A stretch of 62,396 nucleotides of DNA. It comes from Folioceros fuciformis (lineage: Eukaryota; Anthocerotophyta; Anthocerotopsida; Anthocerotales). Shown in pieces: positions 24,326 to 35,783 of this stretch. Position numbers and translations under genes: made by a program. The DNA is taken from positions 93,626-156,021 of the forward strand of contig JBNGIO010006328.1 in the NCBI GenBank assembly GCA_049999805.1, given 5' to 3'. The notes beneath the pieces were generated by a model that saw nothing but the letters and a program-made list of their open reading frames with translations, searched no databases and was not told where the DNA came from. The number at the start of each line of letters is the position of its first letter. The first letter of the stretch is position 1.

Positions 24326-24865
24326 GGTTGTGTATTTTTTACATATTTTAAGAAATATATTATTATTATTATTATATTAACTATGTATTTAGTGAGAATA
24401 GAATGAAATATTCACAGTAACCATGAAGAGCAAGATGCATGCCTAGTCTTTTCTCCATTCTTGTAGTATCCCACTACAATGTTCTTAGCAATATATAGAG
24501 TTGGAAAAGAATCACAAATTTGTAGGACTATGTTGCAACAAATAATGACAATATGCTGGTATTATTCTTGAAGAAAAGATGTTATTTTGTCACAGGCGTT
24601 GCGGACAATGAAAACAAGATCAATAGAATTGAATAACCATAAACATTTTTAAATTGGATGTATGATTTAAGTAAATAAAACAAATGACTCATTTTGTTGG
24701 GTGCCGGACACGGCAGGTAGGGGAGGCGAGGTTTTGTGTTTGTTTGGAATCAGGACACAAGAAACGTGTTTAATCACCATAGGAAAACACAAGCTGATTA
24801 ACGCGACTACCTGCACATGTGTCCCCAGGTTTGACTGAAGGTCTCGTTGAGGGTGACGCAGGTGA

Positions 24866-25086
24866 AGCCAAGCGCTATTCGTCACTACAAAGTAATTGAA
24901 GGCACGAAACCCGAAGCGCCAAGTCATCATGGTCGCGTCTTTGTTTGCATCATGTTAAGCGTAAAGTCACCGTGGTGTCCATGATCTGAGCTCTAATAAC
25001 AAAGTACCTGGCCATAACACATGCCGTTCCGGATCACTGTAATCTCACTGCAACGTAACCGTAACTGTTTGTATTCTAGCTGTATA
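24866..25086 (+). repeat. left terminal inverted repeat of the MULE
   Basis: Matches the reverse complement of 28919-29135 along its length, for example CACTACAAAGTAATTGA, TCTTTGTTTGCATCATG and GTAACCGTAACTGT. Mismatches are scattered and there are small indels. Confidence 0.9.
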
Positions 25087-25273
25087 TAGCACAAATACCT
25101 TGTGCGAGTTACTTGACAACGCCTTATACCTCTCAACGCGTATCAAGTTACATTGTGTGGTTGCTTGTGTTTTGGGAGGACAGCATAGCAATGCGCACTG
25201 AAAGCAGGCTTCGTAGTGCACAATGAGGATTGAACTCTAAGCGGTGATCGCTCAGTTGGAAGAAGATGAACCT

Positions 25274-25708
25274 ATGCAACTCGATTATGTGCTGCTGTGC
25301 ATTGTTGTTGAGGATTATGATGAAGGCTCACATGTGTATCGAGGGTGTGTTACTTGTTACACAGCGATCTCCCCAAATGGTTGGTGCAAAAAGTGTAAGG
25401 AAGTTGTAAGTGGCAAGCTACATTATTGTTTACGAGTGCTACTTGCAGATTCAAGTTCCAAGACATGGGCAACCGCTTTTGCAGCCGGAAGGGATTTTAT
25501 GAGGTTGACTCCAGAGGAGTTCAGTATGAAAGAAGTGAGAGGAGAAGCCTCAACTTTGCTTAGAAGGTTGCAAGTAAGGCATTTCTTTTGCCTCTTCTCC
25601 ATTAAGAGAGCCACTGCTCACCACCCTGCAAGCGTTATTATTTTACGAGTTGATGCAATGTATGTGCAGGACTTGTTTCAACCATTTCAGAGCTATGGAG
25701 CACACTAG
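25274..25708 (+). CDS. RPA70 C-terminal-like (zinc ribbon/OB) ORF inside the MULE
   Basis: Open frame with first ATG at 25274; the frame extends further upstream without an ATG. A zinc ribbon (CVTC, nine residues, CKKC) is followed by LRVLLADSSSKTWATAF and then LTPEEFSMKEV. In order and spacing this resembles the DNA-binding domain C of the large RPA subunit, where the C4 ribbon is followed by a strand like LQVQIQDHTGLTWVTAF. An intron with GTAAGG donor near 25571 and CAG acceptor near 25670 would give a short tail ending YGAH. The protein is far shorter than RPA70, so it is a domain fragment or a small element-encoded ssDNA-binding protein. MEIOB-like or Helitron-type RPA origin is possible. 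Function unproven. Confidence 0.55.
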   Translation: MQLDYVLLCIVVEDYDEGSHVYRGCVTCYTAISPNGWCKKCKEVVSGKLHYCLRVLLADSSSKTWATAFAAGRDFMRLTPEEFSMKEVRGEASTLLRRLQVRHFFCLFSIKRATAHHPASVIILRVDAMYVQDLFQPFQSYGAH

Positions 25709-26030
25709 CTAGACCACACCTAGGAAAACCATGTTGTGCTAACAGCCCAAGAACACCAAGCATTGAAGGTCTGTCCTTAGGTGTCCTGGACACGGCCATA
25801 CCCACATATTCTCATGCAAACATGAATTTACAACTAGCAAACAAGCCTTTGTCATTGTCTGCTACTCTTGTTATTTGCTCCTACTTATCCATAGTAGGGG
25901 CTATAGTGATAATGTCCTTCCCAACTACCACCCTTACCACTATTTCTCTCATACTTTGCCTTGCAAGCATTGCATTGTGCTGGCTTTTGTAAGACTTCCC
26001 CATGTTCTGTATTTGAAAAAGGAAAGATGT

Positions 26031-26280
26031 GGCTTAAAGTGGAAGCGTCTTTTGTCCATCCATGTAATAACAAAAATGGTATATGTACACACATTCATGA
26101 TTCTAGCAAGCAATAATGAAAACTACCTAGTTCGATATACCAATGCCAAATTTATGGCTTAAAGTGGAAGCATCTTTGTGGTTATCCATGTAATCACAAA
26201 ATAGTATATGTACACACATTCATGATTCCAGCTAGCAATAATGAAAACTACTTATTACGATATACGAATGCCAAATCTAA
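26031..26280. repeat. 125-bp tandem duplication inside the MULE
   Basis: Copies start at 26031 and 26156, both with GGCTTAAAGTGGAAGC near the start and ACACACATTCATGATTC in the middle. It lies downstream of both element ORFs. Confidence 0.85.
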
Positions 26281-26346
26281 TAGAAACTATGCTTCAGGTT
26301 TGTATGTTCCAGAAGCTATATGCTGCATGAATGATCGCTCCTTCTT

Positions 26347-28563
26347 CTACTCAAAAAGCTTCCAACTACTTTTCGTTTCCCAAAATGCAAGCTTTCTTTT
26401 TGAGCTGTTATCAGAATTGGTAGGATCAACCAAGGTAGGAAGTGTAGGCAACATGGTCTTTGCTTCTGCCTCTGCTCTCAATCCCTTTAGCTGCCTAATC
26501 AATTGTTGGAATAAAGCTGCTGCATGTTGTTGCAAAAAAGGCCACTTTTGTAACATGGTTGTTAATTGTTGGCACAGACTTTCCATGTTTGGAGTCACAT
26601 CTACTAATTGGCCTATTGCTTGTGTGCATGAATGGTCCACTATGTGCAAGAAGATAGATGCACCTTGCCTTGCAACTACAATCCCTTTGTTATGACAGAG
26701 AAAGTTTTTCTAGAAGTCTATGCTTGCATCTTCAGTAATCAACATGCCACGTTGTTGATAATGTGTTTGAGCTTGGGCAACCTTGGAGTACCTGGCAAGT
26801 AACTTGTGAGTGGGGACTACATTGTCCATTGCCATCATGAAGCCTCTTGTCCCACGCTTGTATGTGCAATAACCCCATTGTGTTCCCGCACCACTCATAG
26901 TATATATGAACACACTTCCATGATCCTGACTTTGCACATAAGCAAGGCTAGGAGATACTATGTTGGGCAACAATACATCACTATCTGCAATGCACAAAGC
27001 CTTTGGAAAGGCGCTCTTTACTATTTGCTCCTACTTTGAGTTCCTAAGCATGCCAGCTCCTTTACATTGTGCTACTTACCAAAAATGTTTGTTCACTTCC
27101 TCAAACAAAATGTACAGAAGCTAGTCTAAACGCCGACTATGTAGGGTTTTTTTGGATAGCAAGCATCTGTACTTCAAAAGCTTGTGGTATGCCTCAATAG
27201 ATGAGTTGCAATCTTGTCCTCCATGTGGCATTGTACGCATAGCTTTAATCCACTGATGCATGTTACAACCCCACTGGTCCCTAAAGTACTTAACAAAGCT
27301 AGGAGCATGCTCACAAAAGATAGAAGTGTACCAATTTTTCTCTGTAAGCTTGCTTCACATCGACACTCTCATCAAAGTCCATATGCATAATGTCACCCAA
27401 GCACTTCATAATGGCTTGTCTTATGTGGGGTTCCTTTACTTTTTTCAGCAGCTGCCATAAACAGGCTCTCCTAAAATGCCACAAGCATAAAAAGATTTGC
27501 ATAGATGTTCCAAACACACCTTGGATGGCATTGATTTCTGCCATACAATCATCTACAAGAAAAGGAGTGGGCTGCCATGTAGACTGATGTTGTACCATCT
27601 TCTTATGCAAGCAATGCCACCACTATGAAATAGCATATGATGCGGCCTTACTTGTGACAACCCAAGCCACAAGAATGCCATTGAAGTGGTCATCAAATAC
27701 CAAAACTGTGAAGAGCTCGAACTTCCATTTGTTGGTGCCAAATGTGGCATCCATAGCAATGATCAAGTTGTGACCCCAACAGAGCACTGTCTGCATTTGA
27801 AATCACTCTGGATGCCTAGCGTGAAGTTTGTGGCATGGTCTTTTGTTCCTAGTAGTGGATAAAATACTTCAAATCTATGGATATCCATCCATAACTTAAC
27901 ACTCACCTCATCTTGTGCATGGAAACGTCACGCTCTGGCATCAAGTTCAGCTTATAAATTCCTAATGTCACTAGGAAGGAGAAATCATCTCTCTGAAAGC
28001 GCTACTTGTGGATCACCTTGCTTTCGTAAGAAAACATCAGACTCATGATCTTTCATGATCTTAAAAGCTGATGTCTTGCACAACAACTTGTACTCCACCC
28101 ATTCCTTTTTGGCCACATATAAATAAGGAGCCCGAATGCAATTTGGACTTGAGTTGATGGTAAGCGCTCCATGACAATATTGCCCTATGGAATCGATGTG
28201 GTGTGTTTCATGTAATCGTAATTCAGGTACATCAGGGAACATTTCAAGTTGGCTAACAAACACAAAAAATTGGCATCCACGCTTCTTACTCTCACCACAC
28301 ATCACCTTAGAGCGCCTACTGCCATCACTTGTCTTTGGTTTGTTAGTGAGATCGCACAAATGTATGATTCTATGAAATTGTATTTTTGGGAACCAAAAGC
28401 ACAACTGAATTTCATGTAATGGCAAGGGGTGGTTGGAGAGATTGCATTTTGCCAGATGCTTGACTGTGTCCACACGTCCACCCTTACCAACTTCATTAGA
28501 AAGAATTTTGATGCCTCCTCCCCAACGATGAAATCTGCATATCTTCCTCATGTAATGTAACAA
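26347..28563 (-). pseudogene. MULE transposase (FAR1/MuDR-like), decayed
   Basis: Broken minus-strand frames. From 28563 comes an N-terminal part with SKKRGCQFFVFV, HHIDSIGQYCHG and KKEWVEYKLLC. The catalytic core lies at about 27311-27780. It starts IAMDATFGTNKWKFE (first Asp), continues FLVDDCMAEINAIQGVFG (second Asp) and ends LCLWHFRRAC, the C..WH block of the MULE transposase domain. The core is cut by an in-frame TAG at 27623-27625, where the surrounding frame is otherwise continuous. Further downstream pieces (26710-26997 and 26347-26649) lie in other frames. A MULE origin fits the long terminal inverted repeats. Confidence 0.75.
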
Positions 28564-28918
28564 GTTTAGATGGGACTAACTTTCTTCCCGAATGTGTGCA
28601 TAACATCTTGCCATTCCATGTTTCCTTTCAGAAAGGTCCTAGGCAAGGAGTTTCCACAATGAAAGGGCCCGTTCGTGGCTGAACGAGAACATCTGCATTT
28701 CCACACCCAACTTCCATCATGATCTTTGGAATCTAGAGACAACCCGATGGTTCAAGTTCACCCGATGGAAGCACTCAATTGTGCACGCCGCTTGGGTGTG
28801 CACGTTGCTTCAGACGCAGTTCGGAATAGCAACATATACGGGATGCCTTGCATTTGTGGCTTAGAACATTTGAAAGGTAGTTGTGGTGTCTCCTCTCCAA
28901 ATTTCCGTGCCGTAGATG

Positions 28919-29135
28919 TATACAGCTAGAATACAGACAGTTACGGTTACGCTGCAGTGAGATTACAATGATCCGGGACGGCATGCATTACGGCCAGGCA
29001 CTCTGTCTTTAGAGCTCAGATTATGGACACGGTGACTTTGCGCTTAGCATGATGCAAACAAAGACATGACCATGACGACCTGGCCCTTCGGGTTTCGTGC
29101 CCTCAATTACTTTGTAGTGGCGAAAAGCGCCTGGC
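28919..29135 (-). repeat. right terminal inverted repeat of the MULE
   Basis: Reverse complement of the left arm; inner edge TATACAGCTAG, outer edge GCGCCTGGCT. Confidence 0.9.
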
Positions 29136-29143
29136 TGGTGAAG

Positions 29144-30532
29144 CAGACAAACGTGCTGATTAGAAAGTTTGTTAGCCTCATGTTTCAGAAAACTTCTCTG
29201 AGGAGACGCAGGGAATTTTCATTGAAGGAGACCAGAAGACCAGAACTAGACTCATTTGATCAGACTTCTTTGATGGCTGAGGAAAGGCAAGTACCCTGAG
29301 CTTGTCAACAAGGGCTTGCTTATGCCTTACGTCTGTCCCTACTGGTGTGAGCCAACGAGGCCCGTGTTGACCGAGGTGACAGGAAGGTAAAAAGTGCTTT
29401 TCTCACAGTAGTGGTCTCTGAAAGGTCCATTTACACGTGCAGAATGGAGCACAGCGACAGTGAGGATGAACCTTCCCTTCATTACGGCAGGCTTCAAAAC
29501 AACCAAATCAGGTGAGGAATACGGGGACAGAATACCTTTCGTCAAGTGGCCTGGTGTTCGCAGAAGAGTTGTCACCTGTGCCATATACAACATATTTGAC
29601 ATGAAGGTCAGGCGGTCAGTTTCAGGATGAGAACTCTTCCTTTACCTGTTCAAGCGGAAGGCTGCTGCTCCTTCCAACCAGGCCGGCCTCAGAATGGAGG
29701 ATCAAACAAATCAATCACACTCTGCCACTGGCACTGCCACCACTTGCAGCTCCCCTCCAGGACAGTTGGACAGGCCCATTGATCAGAAGACCCAACTATC
29801 ACAAGAAAATCACAATGTAGTCATCCAACATCCTTCAGGAGAGTCAAACAGGTTAAAAAACAACAGCTACACGTAGGATAACATGGAGCATCAAGATGAT
29901 AAGGGTTGGGTGTCAACACTGAGATCCAGAACGGCACAACAGAAAGAAAGGTACAAGAAAGATCAACTGCTTGTATATTCGCTGCCTGAATTATGAACTA
30001 TTATTATTTAGCCAGATTCCAGCATTACATTTCCGACAGTTCGGCAACCCCTCAAAACATATGGTTGTGAAAGAAATACGAATGGAAACCTCTAGAGTGC
30101 TAAGGGATTCCAGTTGGGAGGATTTCGCACACTTACAGCACGACCCAGCTCTTGTGAGACAGACTCTTCTCACACTCTTCAAAACCATCTACAGCGCACA
30201 CGTCTGAGAGGAAATTGAGTCTATTAAACTACGGTCGTAGGTAAATTCACTACTGGGGCGTTTGAATGAGCAGGACAAAGACCTCCACTTTCTTCCCTCG
30301 TAAATTCCTCTTCATAAAAGTTGCTGTTTCCAGATCCAAACTCCACTCTTCAGACTCTGACTCCTCTTTTTCATATTTCTCCTTCCTGAAATAATTGATT
30401 TCAAAAGTTCTGCATCATTACTTCCTCCACTGCTTTCTTCTTTGTCCGCTTTTAAGTTTGAGCATTCGAGTAAGTGTTTTGCACTAAGCCAGCAGTAGCA
30501 GAGACACCTTACCTCAAGCACAACTCTTTGCA
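29144..30532. other. intergenic, no supported gene
   Basis: Only short open frames without domains. The part close to 30533 is likely the 3' untranslated region of the CCCH/KH gene. Confidence 0.4.
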
Positions 30533-31998
30533 TCAAGCACGAAGAGTGTGCTCTCTCAACTCGGTTTCTCCATGTGCAAAATGGCAACGCTCCCCATAGG
30601 CGCAAGTTCCCTGCGAATAGTTTTCACAGATCTTGGTCTTGAAGTGGTGGGGGCCAGATCCTGTAGGCTTAGCAGGCATAGCATCCCTGTTCATGAGGAC
30701 TTGCCTGACCATAGAACTAGCCTGCTGTATCTGCTCAAAAGACCCTTCCATCTCAACGTTTCTCAGGTTAGGATCAGACTCGTGGTCTCGGATCGATAGT
30801 TTGGCTCCTGTTTGCCGACATATATTCTTTGCATTTACTCCACATTTACCAATAATGGCCCCAGCAAAGGATGCCTCAATGCTGATCTTTGCGGTGGACA
30901 AGGCCCCAAATGATGCAGCAGCTGCCAATCCAGGGGGAGTTGGCTCTCTATAAGACACACCTCCCCTGTACCCACGTCCCAGACTATCCCGGAATCCCCC
31001 ATACCTACTCTCTGATGGATACAATGATGGTGAAGTGCGATAACTACTACCTGAAATAGAGGGGGCAGCAAGTCGTTCCCTAGATAACTCCAGGGAGGTG
31101 TAGCCGGGATACAAATCCCGGTCACTTAAGAGAGAGGAGACTCCACCTGATTTTCGAAGCTCTCGCTCACCATGAGCAAAATGACATTTATCTCCATAAC
31201 GACAACCCTCAGATGTGTCGTATCGATTGCAAAGCCTTGTTTTAAAGCCTCCTAGGTTAGCCCCTTGATCTGGTGACAGGTCAGCTGACAAAGGAGGCCC
31301 AGACGGACCAACTCCCGTCATGGACTTCCTCACGCTCCCTCCTGCCAGAGCAGCTGACCCAGGGCTTAAACCATACGACGAAACACCTCCCGGCAAATAG
31401 TGCAGAAAATGGCACCCTTCCCCATAGGGACAACCGGATGTACTGCAACACCCCTCCCCATGGTCACTATGAGGATCCCAGACAGAACTATCTGGCATTC
31501 ATCATACAGTAAGGTTAGGTGGCACTCAATACCTGAAAAATTTAGTGCAAGGTTTCGTCCTGTTCGAAGCGTTCCCACCACCTCCCATATCCTTATCCTT
31601 ATCTGATGAGCCACATGTGCAAATCACCATTACTCAAAAACAGAACCTCTGGCATGCATCGTCTGCCAGAGACGAAACTTCAACTAAGCCCGTCATCTTC
31701 CAAGTTACAAGTAGAAAAAGACAGCTTGCTGACAGGAAAAAACATCAGCAGCGGCACCCTCTTCTACCATGATAGATTGCAGCACAATCACCCTCGCCCC
31801 ATTCCCGACGCAACAATCAGAAACACACCAGACTAAAAACAAAGATGCAAGCACCAACAACACATAAAAATCGTCAAACCAATCACCTTCGATGTATCTT
31901 CTTAGCTCCAAATCATTGGATGAATAAACATTGCCATTGGTACTCGAACCGATCACATCCCCCCTCGGCCTCTTGCGGGGAGGCCCGTAAGGGTCCAT
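30533..31998 (-). CDS. CCCH zinc finger and KH domain RNA-binding protein (KHZ-like), 3 exons
   Basis: Exons 31887-31998, 31533-31602 and 30533-31442 join in phase to 363 residues. It has three CCCH fingers. The first, CTKFFSTSGCPYGEGCHFLH, is C-x8-C-x5-C-x3-H and is completed across an intron. The second is CNRYDTSEGCRYGDKCHFAH. The third, near the C-terminus, is CENYSQGTCAYGERCHFAH (C-x7-C-x5-C-x3-H). Between fingers 2 and 3 is one KH domain (ISIEASFAGAIIGKCG with the GxxG loop, then TGAKLSIRD). The basic N-terminus PRKRPRGD may be a nuclear signal. The order matches the Arabidopsis KHZ1/KHZ2 group, nuclear RNA-binding proteins linked to flowering and senescence. In a seedless plant the role must differ. 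Confidence 0.93.
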
Positions 31999-32648
31999 AA
32001 CCACCTCAGACTGCAACCGATGGCGTCTGAGCCGCAAGATGCTGGAGAAAAGAGCGCAGTCAAGTCCCAGTCTCAGCAACCTCCAGGCGTTCCAAGCAGG
32101 CTTGGCTGTAGCCGATCAAAACTACTGAACAAGCAGAAGAAACAGGCCTCCCAAGAGCGTGGCTGTCCACCGCAGCGCGTGCAGGAAGCAGTGGTGCCTA
32201 CGAGCCGCCAGGAAGAAAAATCAGAAAGAAGGCGGCGCAGAGCTTCAATACACACAGTTTCAAACCTACGGCCCGATATAGGCACGAGGAACACTGCACC
32301 GGGTGCAAACACGGGCCAGCAACTTACTATTCTCTCCTTGCCCGGCCTTCAAAGATTGCGCGGCACCGCAGCTGGATGCACGACAGTCACAAACATAGTA
32401 AAGACCAGTTCCAATCCCGCTCAGATCCGCTCCCCGCTCCCGCCAGATTCCGGAAGCACACAGCCTTGCGCCACAGCCAAGGTACACTCTTGCTGCAACG
32501 CCTGCGCACCAGGCTCCAATCCTGCTCCAAGAAAACTGCAACCGTGGCGCGTAGACAGCGGCGTCCCCCGCCTCCCCGCCCACTCTCCGTCCTGATTCCG
32601 GCGCTCCCACAGCTCGGCAGCAGGAGACAGGTTCGCAGAGCCGCAGAC

Positions 32649-32748
32649 NNNNNNNNNNNNNNNNNNNNNNNNNNNNNNNNNNNNNNNNNNNNNNNNNNNN
32701 NNNNNNNNNNNNNNNNNNNNNNNNNNNNNNNNNNNNNNNNNNNNNNNN
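32649..32748. other. assembly gap, 100 N
   Basis: 100 N in GC-rich intergenic DNA; flanks do not overlap. Confidence 0.95.
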
Positions 32749-33323
32749 GCGGCGGGCCTACAGGCCCAGGCTGGGGGGATTTCGGCTCCAGAGGCACCCG
32801 CTCTATACGTCCCCACGCATCCAATAGCAGGCCTCAGTGAGCGAAGGAGTTGTAGCTCTGTCGGTACCCCTCCTTCAACACCACGCATGTGCGGGCTTTT
32901 CTTTCTCCCCATTTTGTACATTGTCGGATATTGTATATTTCACCTGAACTCGAGAAGATTTAAATCCTGATAGGAGTATCATTGGCCTGGGAACAAAGTC
33001 CCTAATCTCCGCCCCTCTGCTTCTTCCCTTGATCATTTCAGATGCGTATCTTATCTTACGATGAATCGACTGCTTGCTCAATCAATTATTATGTCCCAAC
33101 CAGTCCATGGCCATGACCCGCGCTTACTTCGTCATGTTTCAAATAATAATCATTTTTATGTTTTCGGGGAATGGGTCATTTTATTTACTTCACCTTCAAG
33201 GATCTGCTTCGATTTGTGTGGACCGTTGTCATCCCCTACGGCCAGAGCCAGGCCCTGACCACCTGCTGTCTACCCCCCCATCTTCTTGACTACTTGGAAA
33301 ATTTTCGAGTGCACTGCAAGCAA

Positions 33324-33365
33324 ACGTTTCACGTCTCACGTCTCACGTCTCACGTCTCACGTTTC
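33324..33365. repeat. 7-bp tandem repeat (ACGTCTC)
   Basis: Six units of ACGTCTC or ACGTTTC in a row. Each carries an ACGT core, the core of plant bZIP sites, but this may be coincidental. Confidence 0.85.
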
Positions 33366-33662
33366 CGAAAGATGTCCTGGTTTCATACGTGACTTACGTC
33401 TGTCCCGCGTGAAAGTCAGCATTCAAGGCAGGAAGGCGGGAGGAAGAAGCAAGGGCACCGCGAGTATCGGGAAGGTACATGAACGACTGGTGGACAAAGA
33501 GACCGATACCCGCATGCAACTCCATGAAGAGGGGGATGGGCCGGCTTAAGCCCTTCAGGAGGGTTTTACTCTTGTCCGCTCTTGTGCTTCCGTTGGCTTA
33601 GGGGTCAGGACTTTATATGAAGCAATAGGTTTCTTATGCGGAAGGGAGCACCTTTTTTTTAT

Positions 33663-34115
33663 CATTTCTCCGGCATTGGAGGAAGGGGAAGGGGCTTGTC
33701 TTCTCGGTCGTGTGAGGAGCGGCTTCTCTTTGTCATTTTTCAGGCATTGGAGGAAGGGGAAGGGGCTTGTCTTCCCAGCCGTGTGAAGAGCGGCTTCACT
33801 TTTGTTATTTTTCATGCATTGGAGAAAGGGGAAGGGGCTTGTTTTCCCAGCCATGTGAGGAGCGGCTTCTCTTTTGTCATTTTTCAGGCATTGGAGGAAG
33901 GGGAAGGGGCTTGNNNNNNNNNNNNNNNNNNNNNNNNNNNNNNNNNNNNNNNNNNNNNNNNNNNNNNNNNNNNNNNNNNNNNNNNNNNNNNNNNNNNNNN
34001 NNNNNNNNNNNNNCTTCCCAGCCGTGTGAGGAGGGGCTTCTCTTGGAAGTGGATGAGGGGCTTCTCTTGGAACTTCTCTTGGAAGTGGATGAGGGGCTTC
34101 TCTTGGAAGTGGATG
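33663..34115. repeat. 72-bp minisatellite plus 24-bp units, interrupted by a gap
   Basis: Units start at about 33663, 33734, 33806 and 33878, with spacing 71, 72 and 72. Each contains GCATTGGAGGAAGGGGAAG and a GTGTGAGGAGCGGCTTCTC-like end. After the gap the last half-unit degenerates into short units GATGAGGGGCTTCTCTTGGAAGTG (24 bp). The true array length is unknown because the gap lies inside it. Confidence 0.9.
33914..34013. other. assembly gap, 100 N, inside minisatellite
   Basis: Flanks GGGGCTTG and CTTCCCAGCC are one base short of the normal junction in neighbouring repeat units. The hidden length is therefore either one base or one base plus whole units. Confidence 0.9.
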
Positions 34116-35170
34116 ACGATTCGTTTTGCTATCTGCAGTTTATAGAACAAGCTGCACATTTACTCATGTACAACTAATTGTTACAGTATATGAAATGAGT
34201 CGGAATGTCTTTGTTTTGCCATTGGATCGCTTTCCATGATGTAGGTGCAATTTTGCTTTTGTCTTTGGTTATTTTGATCACATGGCTTTCAATGTTGTAG
34301 ATGCAAATTTGTTTTGGATTCTGGTTGTTTTGCCCTTATGTTGCTTGCCTTGGTAAAGAAAAGCTTTCGCAAAGTAGTTTTGTACATCTTGCAAGCATCT
34401 TGGGAATCTGCGTAAGTAGGTTGCAATTGAACCAAGCAACATTCTCACTGGCTACTTTGTCTATTGCTACCTTCTGACGAAACAGATCCCTATTGGCTAG
34501 CCTTGAGGTCGATGCATTATGGTGAGATCCCTGCTAGCTGGCCTTGAGGTCGATACATTCTTCTTAGCTGAATTGAGAGTAAGGGAGGTGATAGTTGGTG
34601 TAGAGAATGCAGTACATGTGAGCCCTGCACCACAAAACAAAGAGACAAAAGAAAAGGGTATGTGTTTGTAGAGTTCTATGTGTGGTAACAAAGAAGCCTA
34701 ACATGATCATAGTGTGTTTGGGAAGGTGTGATATGAAAATATTTCTTCGTGATACCGTAGGCGGAAGAGATTATTGATGTTAGAGCATATACCCGTCAAA
34801 AGAAATGTTAAGTGTGCTTTTCCTACGAGAACTGGAGATGTCGGAGAATAATAATTCTCGGACATAATACGTACTGTAATTCCCTGTTTAATGGGACCTT
34901 GGAGCGCGGGAGTCCTTGCGAGAAGAGAGGGCCAGCTTTCTGAACCAAGCACGGCCTGTTCTGTTCAGACCTAGAAAAGGCGACTTGTTTACTTGTAGCG
35001 AAGCTTAAGACTCCCGCGCTTTGTTGGTCATTCATTTGGTTGAACAGCAGCAGGGTTGGTTCGCTATCTCCTCCTCTACGCTCGGCCGCCCTCGGTTGGT
35101 TTTTTTTTGGGGCCCTCGTCTGTGGCCGGGCACGGGAGGGAGGGCTTGAAGTTTCTTTGGGGCTGCGGGC

Positions 35171-35783
35171 ATGGCGGCACACGGCGCGGACGACGGCACC
35201 ACGACACCGGTGCACGGCTCTTCAGGTGTGCACAACGCGCATGAGGAAGAGAAAAAGCCACTTGATGGCTCGCAACACATCAACCTGAAGGTCAAGGGCC
35301 AGGTAGCGCTTCTAGGGTTGAACCCTTGCTCTGATGAAATTGAACACTTGATGGTTGAGAGTGTGCTCTAGGGTTGGCTTGTCGCTGGTGCGATTTTGCC
35401 TGCTCAAGAACTGGTGCGGTATTGGATGATGCCGTGTTCTTAGTGGCGGGGGTTTTTGTGACTGTTCTGATAGGATGGAGGCGAGGTCTTCTTCAGGATC
35501 AAAAGCTCTGCGACTCTGCGCAAGCTTTTCACTTCGTACTGTGAGCGGCAGTCGGTTGATGCTAGCTCTATTGCCTTCCTCTTCGACGGACGACGCCTTC
35601 GTGCGGATCAGACCCCTGCTGAGGTGTGCTAACTTGTTCGCTTTCTTCTACTTCGAATTTGCCTGTACCACGACTGCAGGAGCAGTTTGATTCATTACGG
35701 GGACGTGGTTTTGACAGCTGGACATGGAAGACGGAGATGAGATCGACGCTATGCTGCATCAGACAGGTGGCGTATGCTATTGA
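35171..35783 (+). CDS. SUMO: SUMO, ubiquitin-like modifier, 3 exons
   Basis: Exons 35171-35302, 35474-35623 and 35718-35783 join in phase to 115 residues. [17 protein letters not shown], then [24 protein letters not shown] and [17 protein letters not shown]-like segments (here [18 protein letters not shown]) are the SUMO beta-grasp fold. The precursor ends with the tail VCY after the QTGG that SUMO proteases expose for conjugation. The N-terminal arm before KKP is about 19 residues longer than in Arabidopsis SUMO1, and the middle ([17 protein letters not shown]) is diverged from the usual KRSTQLKKLMNAYCDRQ. The first intron starts GTAGCG, a weaker but valid donor. The gene faces the alpha-tubulin gene tail to tail, 459 bases apart. 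Confidence 0.93.

Larger units (their letters stand above)
24861..29143. mobile_element. Mutator-like (MULE) DNA transposon with inverted termini
   Basis: Two inverted arms of about 220 bp (24866-25086 and 28919-29135) bracket a decayed transposase on the minus strand and an RPA-like frame on the plus strand. Just outside the arms the same 8 bases, GGTGAAGC, occur in direct orientation at 24861-24868 and 29136-29143. That is close to the 8-11 bp target duplication expected for MULEs, although the last three bases overlap the left arm. Size is about 4.3 kb. The transposase carries stops, so it is probably not autonomous now. Confidence 0.8.
31999..35170. other. intergenic region with gaps and minisatellites
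   Basis: Starts with the CCCH/KH promoter and contains two 100-N gaps, a 7-bp repeat, a 72-bp minisatellite with 24-bp units and a 33-bp imperfect duplication (34485-34559). No supported gene; the open frames around 32020-32900 overlap on both strands in GC-rich DNA. Confidence 0.45.

Noticed and set aside
24861-29143. Helitron, because of the RPA-like ORF
   Set aside because: Long terminal inverted repeats, a flanking direct repeat and a MULE transposase core do not fit a Helitron, and no Rep/helicase is present.
29694-29876. Small 60-codon ORF
   Set aside because: Polar low-complexity sequence with no family features or context.
32020-32900. Overlapping frames across the 32.6-kb gap
   Set aside because: Open on both strands, include the N run, and show no domain.
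33324-33365. Possible CRISPR-like short regular repeat
   Set aside because: Units are 7 bp without spacers; a simple tandem repeat in a nuclear genome.
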